Shown: one piece after another, positions 35,488 through 46,949 of the stretch
How positions within the stretch are numbered: position 1 is the stretch's first letter
Layout of the letters: every line of letters starts with the position of its first letter
Assembly (NCBI GenBank): GCA_002914805.1
Contig: JXTB01000119.1
Location: forward strand, 895,808-959,807
Reading direction: 5' to 3'
DNA from: Parasponia andersonii
Taxonomy: Eukaryota; Streptophyta; Magnoliopsida; Rosales; Cannabaceae
Length of the DNA: 64,000 nucleotides
Made by a program: the position numbers and the translations under genes
Notes under the pieces: generated by a model
Told to the model about the DNA's origin: nothing
Database searches by the model: none
The model's input: the letters and a program-made list of their open reading frames with translations, nothing else

Positions 35488-37631
35488 TGTCTAGTAGTGA
35501 GGATTTTAGGGAAGGGAATGCATTCTCAGGAGAATCTTCCAATAAAAGCGTTAGCTCTATAAACCTCGAAGACTACCTTGAGCCAGAACCTGAAGTGTAA
35601 ATAATTGGGGTCAGGCAAAGTAGTCCTCACATAGGCGACCTTCCTCAAGACCAATGGTCTCGGCATATCAGAGATGCCCATGCGTTCGCAACGGGTTATC
35701 GGTATGTAGAGGGAAATTAGCCATATACTAATGTAAAGACGAGCTGTTCAACAAACAAGCTCAAAAAAATCGTTTGCAACTATAAAATCGACGTTCCTCT
35801 ACACCTTCCCACAGAGTTCAATCGACCACATACTCCTCCTCACGGAATTGCCTCATTCTCGGAAGCAGTTCTTAGATACGGTATCCACCTCCTACTTTAT
35901 CCTAATATAAAATCAATCATCGATTATTATAGAGTCGTCCCTTTTCAACTAACTCCAAACACTTATAGATACATGGTAGATCTGTACATACTATACCATA
36001 AACTAGGCTTAGAGAACCTCACTCCTGAAGAGTTCACTTGGTTCTACCAAGTGAAATCAAACCCATCAGACTTCGACTTCTTTTATGCGAGTAAGTGGTC
36101 GAACCAAGTAATAAAAACTATCTACGGGGTTCGCAACAACATGGGAAAATGGAAAAATCCATTTTTCCACTTTGACTACACGGATAAGGCTTCTTTCAGA
36201 ACCCTGGTAGGTAACTTTCAGCTTATCGCCTTTTCTACATAAATAAATTATTCTGATCGCACTCGTATGTCATCGCAGATAACAGGGAATGACTCGGACT
36301 CTCCAAAGAACAGCTCACAAGGGTATATAAAATAAATAACCTTCCGATCGAAGAGTTTGATTGGAAGAAGCTTGGGATGACCAAGAACTTAGTTGCTTGC
36401 GGACTGCTTCCAAGGGGAGCTGCCTTCCCAGATTCTACTAACCGTCCCACCAAACCTTCGAGCTCGAAGAAGAAACCGAGAAAACAGAAGGAAAAGGGTG
36501 CCTCATCTTCAAAACCTAGGAAACGAAAAGCACTTGCCACACCTACAGTCTCGGAAGCATCCTCTTCAGAAGCTGCATCGCCACCAATCTCTCATCAGTA
36601 AAAAGGTAGTTATTTTTCTTTTTCTTCTCATCGCATTATGTCACCTCGTATGCTGACTCGCATATTTGTACAGAAATGATTATTAGCAACGGACTGTAGG
36701 CACCGCCTTCCACTCGGGGTCAATGGTAAAGTCCAAGACACCAGAGAGCACACCTCTTTCAATAACGAAAGGGAAAGAGAAGGTCGACACTTCAAAGAAA
36801 TGAAAAGTCCCCTTCAAGGATATCCCGGCAAGCACGCCTCCTCCTTAGTCTCTACTAACTGTGAGCCAACCTGAGCCACCCAAGGAGACGGCCACTTCTG
36901 ATGAAGGACCGAGCCAGGTCGATAAAGACGAGGAGCATTTTGCACTCCTTCGTCAATTGCCAGAAAAAGCTGGTATGAGAGTGGCCTTTATCGACCGTTT
37001 TACCTCTGAAGATGGCTGGGAGAGGATGAAGTGACGACCAGCCAAGGTCGCCTTCAGTTCTGCAATGAGGATGTTGGCGAATGTAAGTATCCTCTATCTT
37101 CACTCTTCAATGTACTTTTCTGGTATTGATGTATTATATTTTCAAACTGTCACGGTTGCTATCCTGATGCATGATCTAATCCTCGAATGTTTGAAAAAAG
37201 TCGAAAAAGTTGAAGAAATAACCCAAGCATTCGAGGAATTGGAGAAAGCTCGCGAGGAAGAAAGAAAAGCCTTCGAATTAGAGAGGCAGCAGCTACTCGA
37301 AAGTCTGAACTAGGAAAAGCTTGAAAAGGAGAAGCTCGAGGAGAAAATTAAAGAATTTGAGAAGACAATCTCCGAGCATCCGGATATTCTAGAGAAGACA
37401 ACGACAGAAGTGGCTCACAAGGCTATAGAAGAGTTCAAGGCCACCGAAGGCAAGGAGCTCGAAGAAAAAACTAGTGACATCGCCTCGTCGACCATAATAT
37501 ATAATATCTTCTGCGAGCATCCGGATTTCGAATTTTCCATCCTTAGTGAAGATGTGGTCGAGCTTGTCCAGAGTTGGAGGGAAGTGGAGGCTGCCAAAAC
37601 TGGAGACGGTAAAGCGAGCACATCTGCATAG
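35488..37631 (+). pseudogene. Antisense ORF of the Tat element (putative gypsy-type 'Transposase_28' domain protein)
   Basis: Plus-strand coding remnants lie opposite to gag-pol. From 35488 a frame begins MSSSEDFREGN but meets stops near 35,598 and 35,718. At 35,790-36,206 it continues as SFSEAVLRYGIHLLLYP and VVPFQLTPNTYRYMVDLYIL then LTPEEFTWFYQVK, like the conserved domain of plant antisense ORFs in Tat elements. After a GT-AG bounded gap (36207-36278) comes LTRVYKINNLPIEEFDWKKL and CGLLPRGAAFP, then a Lys/Ser-rich basic stretch. At 37,180-37,631 is a Glu/Lys-rich coiled coil (KAREEERKAFELERQQLLES) and a C-terminal part. Function is unknown. At least three stops or frame changes break it. 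Confidence 0.7.
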
Positions 37632-38429
37632 TTTTTTTTTTCTTTTTTAATTTCAAAACAAAGCGGGCTTCGTCCCTTAATTTTTTGTAATACTTTGCTT
37701 GCATACAGGTGCGAGCCTTTATCAATGAATGCTTTCTTTATTAGACGTTTATTCCTGCAAAATAATTAAAACACTATATATTGCAATATAAAGATACATA
37801 ATTTAACGAAGTAGTCAATCACTAGGTGACTGATCGATACGCTATTGCGATTCGAATCCAACACTTAAAACATGTTTTTAGTGTTAGGATAGGTTAGGTC
37901 GCTTAAAAAAATAGTAAGTATGAGTGGTGCGAACTCAATACTGTTTTTCAAAAGTTCCATGGCAAAATGTAATATAGCAATATATCACATCGAACAATGA
38001 ACGTTTTGCTTAGTTACTTTATTGTTCGAGGAGGGAAATTGTGTAATACAACATGCTATGGCATGAAGCAAGGAGAAAATTCTAAGATTTTAAGAAATTT
38101 TAGAAATTTCGGCGATCTAAAATTCTGATCCCTCTAAATGGACGTTTTGCATAGGCCCTTAGGAAGCAAGTAGGAGATAATATTCTGATCCCACTGCCTC
38201 CCGAGTTTTATGGTGTTCAAAGACTGCCATAAAACTATAAAAGGTGAACCAAATCGAATGATCGATGAGGAGACATCCTTATTGATAATGATGAATAACA
38301 AATAACGAATGACGAATAACGAATAATGATCAACGACTGACGACCAACGAATGATGAATATAAATAGATATCTTTATTGACGAATGACAAATACATGAAG
38401 ATATACTGATAATAGCGACGAAGTTATTC

Positions 38430-39499
38430 TGCATTCCAAGCATGCTCAATCTTTTGTCCACCAGTGCGAGCTAACTTATATGTCCCAGGTCGAATAATAG
38501 TATCAATAACATATGGTCTTTCCCAAGAGGGTCAAAATACACCAGTACCGTGCTCTTTATTATTAGGTAGAAACTGTCGAAGAACAAGATCACTAACTTC
38601 AAATCCTCTGCTTCTAACTTTAGAGTTATAATATCTATCGTGCACTGTTGATATGATGTGATTCGAAACTGAGACTACTCGCGCCTTTCTTCTAAAAGAT
38701 CGAGCTCAATCCTCATTAACGTGCTATTCTGATCCTGCTCATAGGTAGATTATCGTAGAGAGCTCGAACCAATTTCTACTGGTACCATTGCTTCATATCC
38801 ATAAGCTAAAAAGAATGGACTCTCTCCAGTAATGGTTCGTTGAGTGGTGAGATAAGCCCATAATACTTCAGGGAGTACTTCTGTCCAAGCTCTTTTGTGT
38901 TCTTCCAGCTTTGTCTTTATATTCTGTTTAAGTATCTTGTTTATAGCCTCGACCTGTCCATTGGCTTATGGATGAATAACAGCAGAGAAATTCTTCTTGA
39001 TGCCTAAGTTGTCGCAGAAGTTACGGAACTCATCGCAATCAAATTATTTACTATTATCAGAAATTATGGTATGCGGTATACTATAATGGCAGATTATAGA
39101 TTTGTAAACAAAATCTATCATCTTATTTGCGGAAATAGTACTCAAGGCTTCAGCTTCTGTCCACTTGGTGAAATAATCGACTGCGACTACCGCATATTTT
39201 AATCCACCTCGCGCCAATGGAAGCATTCCGATAATATCAATTCCCCACACTGCAAATGGCCATGGACTGGTCATTGGAGTTAGAGGAATAGGTGACATTC
39301 TAGGAATAGTTGCAAATCGTTGACATTTGTCACACCTCTTAGCAAATTCCATTGTATCCTTCTTCATAATTGGCCAAAAATACCCTTGTTTTAGAACTTT
39401 GTTCGCAAGTGCCTGCCCCTCGGAATGGTTTCCACATATTCTTTCGTGAATTTTCCTCATAATGTAATGTGCTTTTTCTTCATCGACATATAATAACAA
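38430..39499 (-). pseudogene. Tat integrase
   Basis: The H2C2 zinc domain is readable: KIHERICGNHSEG and RCDKCQRF. The catalytic core follows: WGIDIIG (first Asp), KYAVVAVDYFTKWTEAEALS and HTIISDNS (second Asp). The third acidic residue lies past a stop in NGQVEAINKIL. Reading continues, with stops, to a tail LARTGGQKIEHAWNA near 38,430. The enzyme would insert the cDNA. At least two stops inactivate it. Confidence 0.88.
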
Positions 39500-39839
39500 C
39501 GACGAACTAAAACTTCTTCAATAAAGCTTCTCGTCATAGATGACATAGCGACTGCCTTCATTCGAAGTCGCTTTGTATCGTCTTTGTTTTCGAGGAGGTC
39601 TCCATTTTGTATATACTCTATTAGAGGATCTATCTATGATAGTTTTTTGTCAATTGGCATGGTTATTTGGGGCTCTACTTCGATACTTGGTTTTGCAAGA
39701 ACTTCGACAGGGACCACCTTTAGTAATTCGGTATCTTTTGTTGAAGTGAGCTTAGCTAGAGCATCTGCCCGAGTATTTTTAATACGAGGAAGAAGTTGAA
39801 TGTTATAGGCAGTAAATGTCGAGAAGAGTCTTCGTACCT

Positions 39840-40573
39840 CTTTTAGATAAGCTATAATCGTCGATCATTTGACAAACAACCAGCTGAAAATCACTGTATA
39901 CCTCAATCATTTCGACCTTCATTTCTCATGCGAGCTTTAACCCAGCTATCAGTGCTTCATATTCTACCTCATTATTTGATGCTGAAAATTTGAAGCGAAG
40001 TGCACAATAAATATTATGCCCTTCAGGACTGATTAGTACTAAGCCTGCACCGACTCCATTCTCATTTGACGATCCATCAACGTAAAGTTTCCACAATTTT
40101 GATAAATCTGTAGTAGGTTTTTCGATTACTTCTATGGGAACATTGACATCATATGTGAATCCTGCAATGAAATTTGTGAGAGCTTGCCCTTTAATCACAG
40201 TGCGGGGTTGAAAATTGATGTCAAACTGACTCAGCTCAATTGCCCACTTAAGTAGGCATCCTGAAGCTTCCGGTTTTTGCAAAACCTGCTTTAACGAAAA
40301 ATTCGTGAAAACTTTGATGGAGTGTGCATGAAAATAAGGTCGAAGCTTCCTGGATGCGACGATGAATGCTAATGCCAACTTCTCCATCTCTTGATATCTT
40401 ACTTCGGCATCGAGCAATCTTTTACTTACGTAATATACCGGTCGCTGTATCTTTTCTTCTTTTCGAATTAACGCAGTACTTGTCGCATATTTGGAAACAA
40501 CGAGGTATAAATACAATTCTTCCCCCAGGTTTGGCTTCGACAAGAGTGGAGGAGAACTAAAGTGTGCTTTCAA
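39840..40573 (-). pseudogene. Tat RNase H plus second, archaeal-type RNase H
   Basis: The first domain has VSKRLLDAEVRYQEMEKLAL, LRPYFHAHSIKVFTN and LKWAIELSQFDINFQPR, as in gypsy RNase H. After a short linker a second one begins LWKLYVDGSSNENGVGAGLV, with NNEVEYEALIAGLKLA and, past a stop, VYSDFQLVVCQM. The Asp-Glu-Asp pattern matches the additional RNase H found in Tat elements. A stop after KLA and the loss of flanking frames make it a pseudogene. Confidence 0.88.
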
Positions 40574-40579
40574 TTCTCA

Positions 40580-41599
40580 AAATACCTGCTCAAATTCTTC
40601 CGTCTACTCGAACATCTTCGAACCCTTCAGTACTTCGAAGAATGGTTGGCACTTATCTATTGACCTGGATACAAATCGACTTAATACAGCTACTCTTTCT
40701 GCTAGGCTTTGAATGTCTTTGGGTTTGCGGGGGGATTGCATATCGATTAGTTCTTGTATCTTCTAGGGATTATCTTCGATTCCTCACTGGTTGACCATGA
40801 ACCCTAGGAATTTTCCAGATCCTACCCTGAATGCGCACTTCTGGGGGTTTAGCCTCGTCTGTTATTTTCGAAGAATGTTGAACATCTCATCAAGATACTT
40901 GATGTAATCTTCAGCTCCCTTTGATTTCACCAGCATGTTATCAACATATACTTCCATTGTCTTGCCAATATGCTTTGCAAACATCATATTGACAAGACGC
41001 TGATAAGTCACTCCTGCGTTGATGAATCCAAAATGCATCTTCTTGTAATAGTACAACCTTCAGTCAGTGATGAACGAAGTATGCTCCTCATCAGGCTCGT
41101 ACATGGGGATTTGATTATATCTAGAATATGTGTCCATAAAGCTTAACAGTTCATGTCCCGACATCACATTTACGAGTTAGTCGATTCTCGGAAAGAGAAA
41201 ACTATCCTTCGGGCATACCTTCTTGAGGTCAGTGAAATCGATACAAGTTCTCCACTTCCTGTTGGGTTTCTTTACTAAAATTAGGTTTGCAAGCCAGTTT
41301 AGATAGAAAGATTCCCTAATAAATCCAATCTCGAGCAGCTTCTCTATCTTTTCTTTCAATGCGACGTAACGTTATGGATTCATGGCTCTTCTTTTTTGCT
41401 GCACAGGCTTCCTTGTCGTATCTATATTGAGGCGGTGACACATGATATTCGGATCAATCCCCACCATATCCGAATATTGCCATACAAAGATATCCAAATT
41501 TGATTTCAGAAAAGCGATTAATGAAGCTCGCACGGGTTCTTGAAACTTTGCTCCTATTTTAAGAACCTTTGAAGACCTATCGATTGGCAAATCTTCCAA
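40580..41599 (-). pseudogene. Tat reverse transcriptase
   Basis: Pieces: pre-RT segment with FVWQYSDMVGIDPNIMCHRL (41599-41372), fingers EKIEKLLEIGFIRE, LVKKPNRKWRTCIDFTDLKK and CPKDSFLFPRID (41359-41177), and palm with MHFGFINAGVTYQRLVNMMF and VYVDNMLVKS (41056-40862). The active-site pair, normally YVDD, reads YVDN, so catalysis would be lost even without the stops between the pieces. Confidence 0.9.
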
Positions 41600-41875
41600 G
41601 TCTTCTATAGGTCAAGTTTTGACCTCAACATCAATTTCTCGAGGGTCGAGGTCATTGATTGACATTCCGCTTGACGCTTCACCTGATGCTTCTGATGCTT
41701 TCCTTGATGTCTCTCCTTGTAGCTGGACCATCATCGTGCGAGGTGTCATATCTTTTGTTGCGAGCTTTATTGAGTTATTATAACAAGTTCTCGCATCATA
41801 TTGGTTACCACACACCTCACCTACTCCTTGTTGAGTTGGGAATTTCATAGTGAGATGATAGATCGAAGTTACTGC

Positions 41876-42271
41876 TCAAAGTTCCCTCAGTGTCGGTCTT
41901 CCTAGTACAGTATTAAATGCAGAGGGGCAATTCACAACTAAGAATTGGGTCATTACCGTCGAAATCCTAGGATAAGTTCCAATGTTGACCATTAACTCAA
42001 TCATGCCCCTAGGATAGGTTCCAATGTTGACCATTAACTCAAGTATGCTGTTACTAGTAAATCCGTAGAGTGGGGTGACACTGGGATTCAGGTCGCTTTC
42101 ACTCAATCCCATCTTCTTGAAGGCGTCATAGTACAGGATGTCGACAGAGCTTCCATTATCGACTAAGACTCGCCATAGCTGCGTGCTTCCACAGTTGATC
42201 TTTATGACCAGCGTATCATTGTGCGGGTAATGGACCTCCCTGGCATCCTGCTCCGTAAAGGTAATATCCAT
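41876..42271 (-). pseudogene. Tat aspartic protease segment
   Basis: LWRVLVDNGSSVDILYYDAF holds the active-site region (D-N-G-S-S form common in this lineage), followed by MGLSESDLNP and LYGFTSNS and ending FNTVLGRPTL. An in-frame duplication of ELMVNIGTYPR lies within the domain. The 132-codon segment is open, but flanking frames are broken. Confidence 0.85.
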
Positions 42272-42299
42272 ATTCGGTACCCGTTGAAGCTTTCGTGAT

Positions 42300-43675
42300 C
42301 ACTGCTCAAGATGCATGACATTAGTTAATGGTTACTGTCGCGCTTCTCGTGCGCACCTATCTTGCGCTCTCTTCAAATTTCCACCGATGTGCGGGCCTCC
42401 AAAAATAGTTCGCACCTCGCATTGAATTTCTGGAAATCACTGTCGGTCTTCTTCTTACCTTTCATTATTCAGTTTAGTGTACTGCTGTAGCCGCCCTACT
42501 TTAATTAATCTTTCGATTTCATCTTTCAAAGCAAAGTAGTTATTGGTATCGTGTCCAATGTCATTGTGATACCGGCAGAACTTGTTGGGGTCGCACCTCG
42601 CTCTATCTCTTTTCATCAGTTCCGGTTGACGATACCTCTCCTACTGGTTCGTGACCACATAAATATGATCTATGGGTACGTTCAGTTCAGTATAGTTGTT
42701 GAACCTCATGGAAGCTTTTGGAACCTCCTGTTTTTTCTGTTGGTGCTGCTTTTCAGTCGTTTGTTCATTACTCCTTTAATTTGACATTTTATTATTGTTG
42801 TTGTTTGTGGTCGCATCTTTAGCAATATCCTTTCTTCCTTCCTTTGTGATCTTATGAAGATTTTCGCGTGAAAATTCTACCCTTAGATGCCGACCAACTG
42901 TACGATAGAAGTCTTCAAGGGTTCTGCATTCTCGCTCAAGTAAATCTTCCCAGAGTTTAGTTTCTGGTCACACCCTAGCCATCATTAGAATTAAAACTCC
43001 TCCTTCAAGTGGGTTGTTGACCTTTACCAATTCTGAGGTAAAGTGATTTAGGTAAGATCGTAGAGTTTCCTCTGGACCTTGTCGAATAGCAGACAGACTG
43101 ATCAGTGGAACAGTGAAACTCTTCACAGCCTGGAATTACCTCAAGATTGCAGTCTGGAGTTGTTGCCAGAACGAGATTGAGCCGGACTTGAGTCCTCGGA
43201 ACCACTTCTTCACTGCTCCCATGAGAGTTACAGCAAAACACTTGCAACGTGCGAGATCATCGACACGATGTAGTTCCATTAGGTCGTTGAAGTGATCCAT
43301 ATGTTCCTGCGGATCAGTTTTCCCATCAAAAGTATTTATGGTGGGAAGTTTGAATCCGGCAGGTAAAGCAGCAGCTCGAACCTCCTCACTGAATGATGAT
43401 TGACGATACCCATCAGCGAGCTCATCATCCCAGCCAGCGAGTGCATCTAATGCGATCCTCAAATCGTGAACATCGACGTTCGGAGGGAGAAGGAGAATAT
43501 TATCTTTTGCTGGTGGTAGGGGTGGCCCTTGGTTGTTATCGCGATTTAAGACAGATTGGTCAGGCAGGGTCTGCTGTGACCTTTGTGGGGTTTCCATTGA
43601 AATAGTGCAACGAGATTGACTTCGGTCGTTGAGATGCGATGTGGATCGTTCTTGACTTCGTCGCTGTTCTAGATT
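42300..43675 (-). pseudogene. Tat gag
   Basis: The capsid-like part FDGKTDPQEHMDHFNDLMEL, FAVTLMGAVKKWFRGLKSGS and FWQQLQTAI is open at 43,675-43,136. Further on, after frame breaks, KFCRYHNDIGHDTNNYFALK resembles the C-H-H/C motif of Tat gag and is followed by DEIERLIKVGRLQ. The frame runs upstream into the truncated LTR because the leader and primer site were deleted. Confidence 0.85.
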
Positions 43676-44107
43676 GTGAGTCCTTAAGTTTTTTCCCCAA
43701 AAAGATCCATCCCTCACGGCAGCATTGATCTTCCCCTTATATAGGTGAAGGTAGTTCAATGTTTCTCGATTATGAAAATGGGTAAGTGTATAATCAGAAA
43801 ATATAATTTGAGTAACAATATAACTGGGTAATAACTTAAATGAAACGATTGGTCAATCTTGAAATAGAATCTTTTGTTTCCCTTTCTTTGTAGATTATTC
43901 GTTTGACGAAGCTTGGTCTAGTTTTCTTTTCGTTTTGGTCGCACTTAACTTGTTCGAAGGAGGTCGCTCTTTATTCGGAGGGAGGTCGCATTCGACTTAC
44001 TCGGAAGAGGTCGCACTTAACTTACTCGTGCGACCTGTCACGTCCTCTTAGTTGTTAACTTTCCCTTTTTGGCATTGACCATCATCTAGTTTTTATACCA
44101 CACAACA
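43676..44107 (-). repeat. 5' LTR of the Tat element, truncated
   Basis: 432 bp matching 34011-34442; the element's own 3' part of this LTR (198 bp in the other copy) is missing together with the tRNA primer site and leader. The outer edge reads CACAACA, then CGTGG. Confidence 0.9.
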
Positions 44108-44115
44108 CGTGGTAA

Positions 44116-44137
44116 CCCGCGCTTTTGTTGTTGCGGG
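44116..44137 (-). other. Helitron 3' terminal hairpin
   Basis: CCCGC (44116-44120) pairs with GCGGG (44133-44137) around a 12-nt loop. In Helitrons such a hairpin sits about 10 nt before the CTRR end. Confidence 0.65.
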
Positions 44138-45114
44138 ATATACTCGTAATTATATATAAATTATTTATTATATTATTTATAGTGGGTGATAAATTTTTAC
44201 AATAATACGATGTCCATCTAAAATATAATAATTTACCGTTTAGAATATTACAAAATATTTTCACATTAGAATAAGTTGATAATTCATTTCTTAATTTTTG
44301 CGTCCTTTTCTCTTGTTATTCTTCTTCATTGTAATTGGGGAAAAAAACTGAATTAGTATAAGAAGGAAAATAAAATAAAATTATAAGTTTTTTTAAAAGG
44401 AAAAGTAATGATTTTTTTATTGTCAAAATATAATGTATTTATTTTTTAGAATAAATATATTAATTACTTGATTAATTTTTGTTTTCTTGATCCTTCCGTT
44501 GATGTTATTTTTTATCTGAAATAGAAAAAGAAAAAACATATATGTATTATTGGTTAAGTAGTAGATAATATGTTTTATATTTTGTTCAATTAAGTATAAA
44601 TTTATAGTAATTTTTTTACTTTTTTATAATTTTTTTTGAATCAGGTGTTTTTGGATCTAGTGGAATGATTGGTATTGCTTCTGTTTCTGAGATGACTGTT
44701 TCTGTTTCATCGTCATCAAATATTTTTGACGCGATTGTGTTAATTAAAGCTCCTTTAGCTCTGAAATAAATTTGAAATATTTTTATTTGTCCGCATAATT
44801 GTTCAATTATTGGTAGCAATATTGTTGAAATAGTGTAACCCTCATGTATTGTTAATATTGAGTATGGTTTTTTAATCATGATTTGAACTATTTTTCCAAA
44901 TATTGTTATGACTTTGAATCATTTTTCATCTACAATCCTAGTATTTAATTTGTACCTATTAAAATAATAATGTTAAGTAAAGATTTTGTATCGGAAAAAG
45001 AAAAATAGAGATATTTAAGTGAATTATTAGCAATATAAACTGTAATTTTTTGTCATGAATTAATTAAGAACATACTAATTTAAATTATTAAATTATCTTT
45101 AATACTATGGGATT

Positions 45115-45250
45115 GGGGCTTATGTGAGATGTCCGTTTGTCTCGCACCACTATCCAATTCTTGCTTCACGAACTTGTTTGGAACATTGATAGCAAGAATT
45201 GCAATTGCAATACCAACCTTGATGGGTTTTGAACTTAAATATTGTTGCTT
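45115..45250 (-). pseudogene. Helitron-borne RPA1-like zinc finger fragment
   Basis: The minus strand reads GWYCNCNSCYQCSKQVREAR and then WCETNGHLT, resembling the C-terminal zinc ribbon of RPA1-like proteins carried by plant Helitrons (WYY..C..C ... C..C). An open frame at 44879-44616 further along could be its degenerate C-terminus. Confidence 0.5.
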
Positions 45251-46949
45251 TCACTGTAAATTTAATTCCCCAACAGTAAAAAAAAATTGTCAGTATAAAC
45301 TATAGTGTATAATAATATTATTATTAATATTCTTATATTTTTACTAACTTGTTGTGTGAGTTAATCTATTTCATTTAGTCCTACAATTATTTTTTAGTTC
45401 AGTAATTTTTATTGCTCTAGTGGTTGCGTCTCTTTTAGAATAGGAGCTAGGAGAAACTCGATGTACTGCGTTGTGTACTAAAATCTAAATAATAGATTCA
45501 AAAAAAGGAGAGAAAATAAATATTTATACGAATTCATAAAGCAAGATTTTTTTTTGTTTTTAAATTTTAGAAAGTACGAAAAGTAATTATTACCTTGTTT
45601 TTAAAGTATTAGTTTCTAATACTTCTATATTCATATAGTATGTTGTTACACTTACATTCGCAGCATATATATTTCTTGGTTGATATAAAAATTTATGTTA
45701 GTTTGTGTATAATTACTATACATAAGTATTTTGTATATGTAAAGATAAAGTATAATTATTTGTTACCTAGATATTGTTTTATTATCATAGATGTAAAAAA
45801 AGTTATAATTAGTTCGTCTATAATTTTTACAATATCTGTGGTAATTTTTTTTTGTCGTTTCTCCTCATAAAGTAATTTGTAATTTTTCGCTTCTATAATT
45901 AAAAAAATAATATTTAACTATGATCAAAATAAAGAATAAAGTAATTTTTGAATATGTGAATTCTAATTATAAGTGAGCTAATTGCCTGATGTTTTGTATC
46001 GTTAATGTTCGTCACGATGTTATTTTTTCCTTGATGTTTGTTTTTTCTAGGTCTTGTATCTCTATTGGTATTCCTATAATATCTACTATAAAAATAAATA
46101 AAGTACTATTAGAAATTTAAATTGTGATCATTAAATATTGATAAGAAATAATATTATAATTAATAGTACCTGATAAAATATCATGAACATTTGTTCTTGA
46201 TGGTAGTTGATTAAATTCTATGAAAGAAATTTATGCATCGAAATATGTGTTACTGAAATTGTTATTGGTGTAAAGGATATTACTCTGACAAACTACAGCA
46301 TTGCAATATGTGGAACGATTTTGTATCTTAGTTTGTTTGGAGCTACATTGAAGTTGCTGATTCAGTAAACTTCTCATTCAGTTATTTGTTCAGAAATGTG
46401 ATCTGTATCTTATACTTTAATCATTCTGTGAATTGCTTCATGATGTATTTTATAAAAGAACATTTAATTATTATATGATATATTATAAAGTTCAATATTG
46501 AGATATATATATATATATGGGTGTATTTGTCATATTTAATTATAATGAAGTGTAGTATAAGGTAATTTAATGTTGTTTTCTTACCTTATGATCAACCAGA
46601 ATATAATCTAGGCTTATTAAACATCCAGTAGTATAGTCATTATTCTGTTAGAGTCTGCTGATACGGGCTTTGATTGCTCCATAAACTTCATTTGGTTTAA
46701 GAGTTCGTATAGGTGTAGCCATTTTTTCTTTTCAACTGCAAAATAAAGAATTATCATGAAATGTAAATTATATTAATAGTATTTAAAAACTTTATATGTA
46801 AAAATTTATAAATATATGTATATAAATTGATATTAAAATAATATTTTAAAAACTTTTTATTAATAATATAATTTTCATACTAATGTAATATTGTGTAAAA
46901 TTTCTTTATAAATTATGTTTTTAATATGAGTTGGATATTTATTGATGAA

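Larger units (their letters stand above)
33813..44107 (-). mobile_element. Ty3/gypsy LTR retrotransposon, Tat lineage, 10.3 kb, defective
   Basis: The LTRs are 33813-34442 (complete, 3' LTR) and 43676-44107 (truncated 5' LTR). Flanking 5-mers CGCGG and CGTGG differ by one transition and fit a target duplication. The minus strand carries gag, protease, RT, RNase H, a second RNase H-like domain and integrase in gypsy order. The second RNase H plus a long region with an antisense ORF between integrase and the 3' LTR are hallmarks of the Tat lineage. A polypurine tract abuts the 3' LTR. I count about 28 mismatches over the 432 bp shared by the LTRs, so it is not a recent insertion. All coding parts are interrupted. 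Confidence 0.93.

Noticed and set aside
44616..44879. 87-codon open frame as a host gene
   Set aside because: Located in the Helitron on the same strand after the RPA-like finger; more likely its decayed tail.
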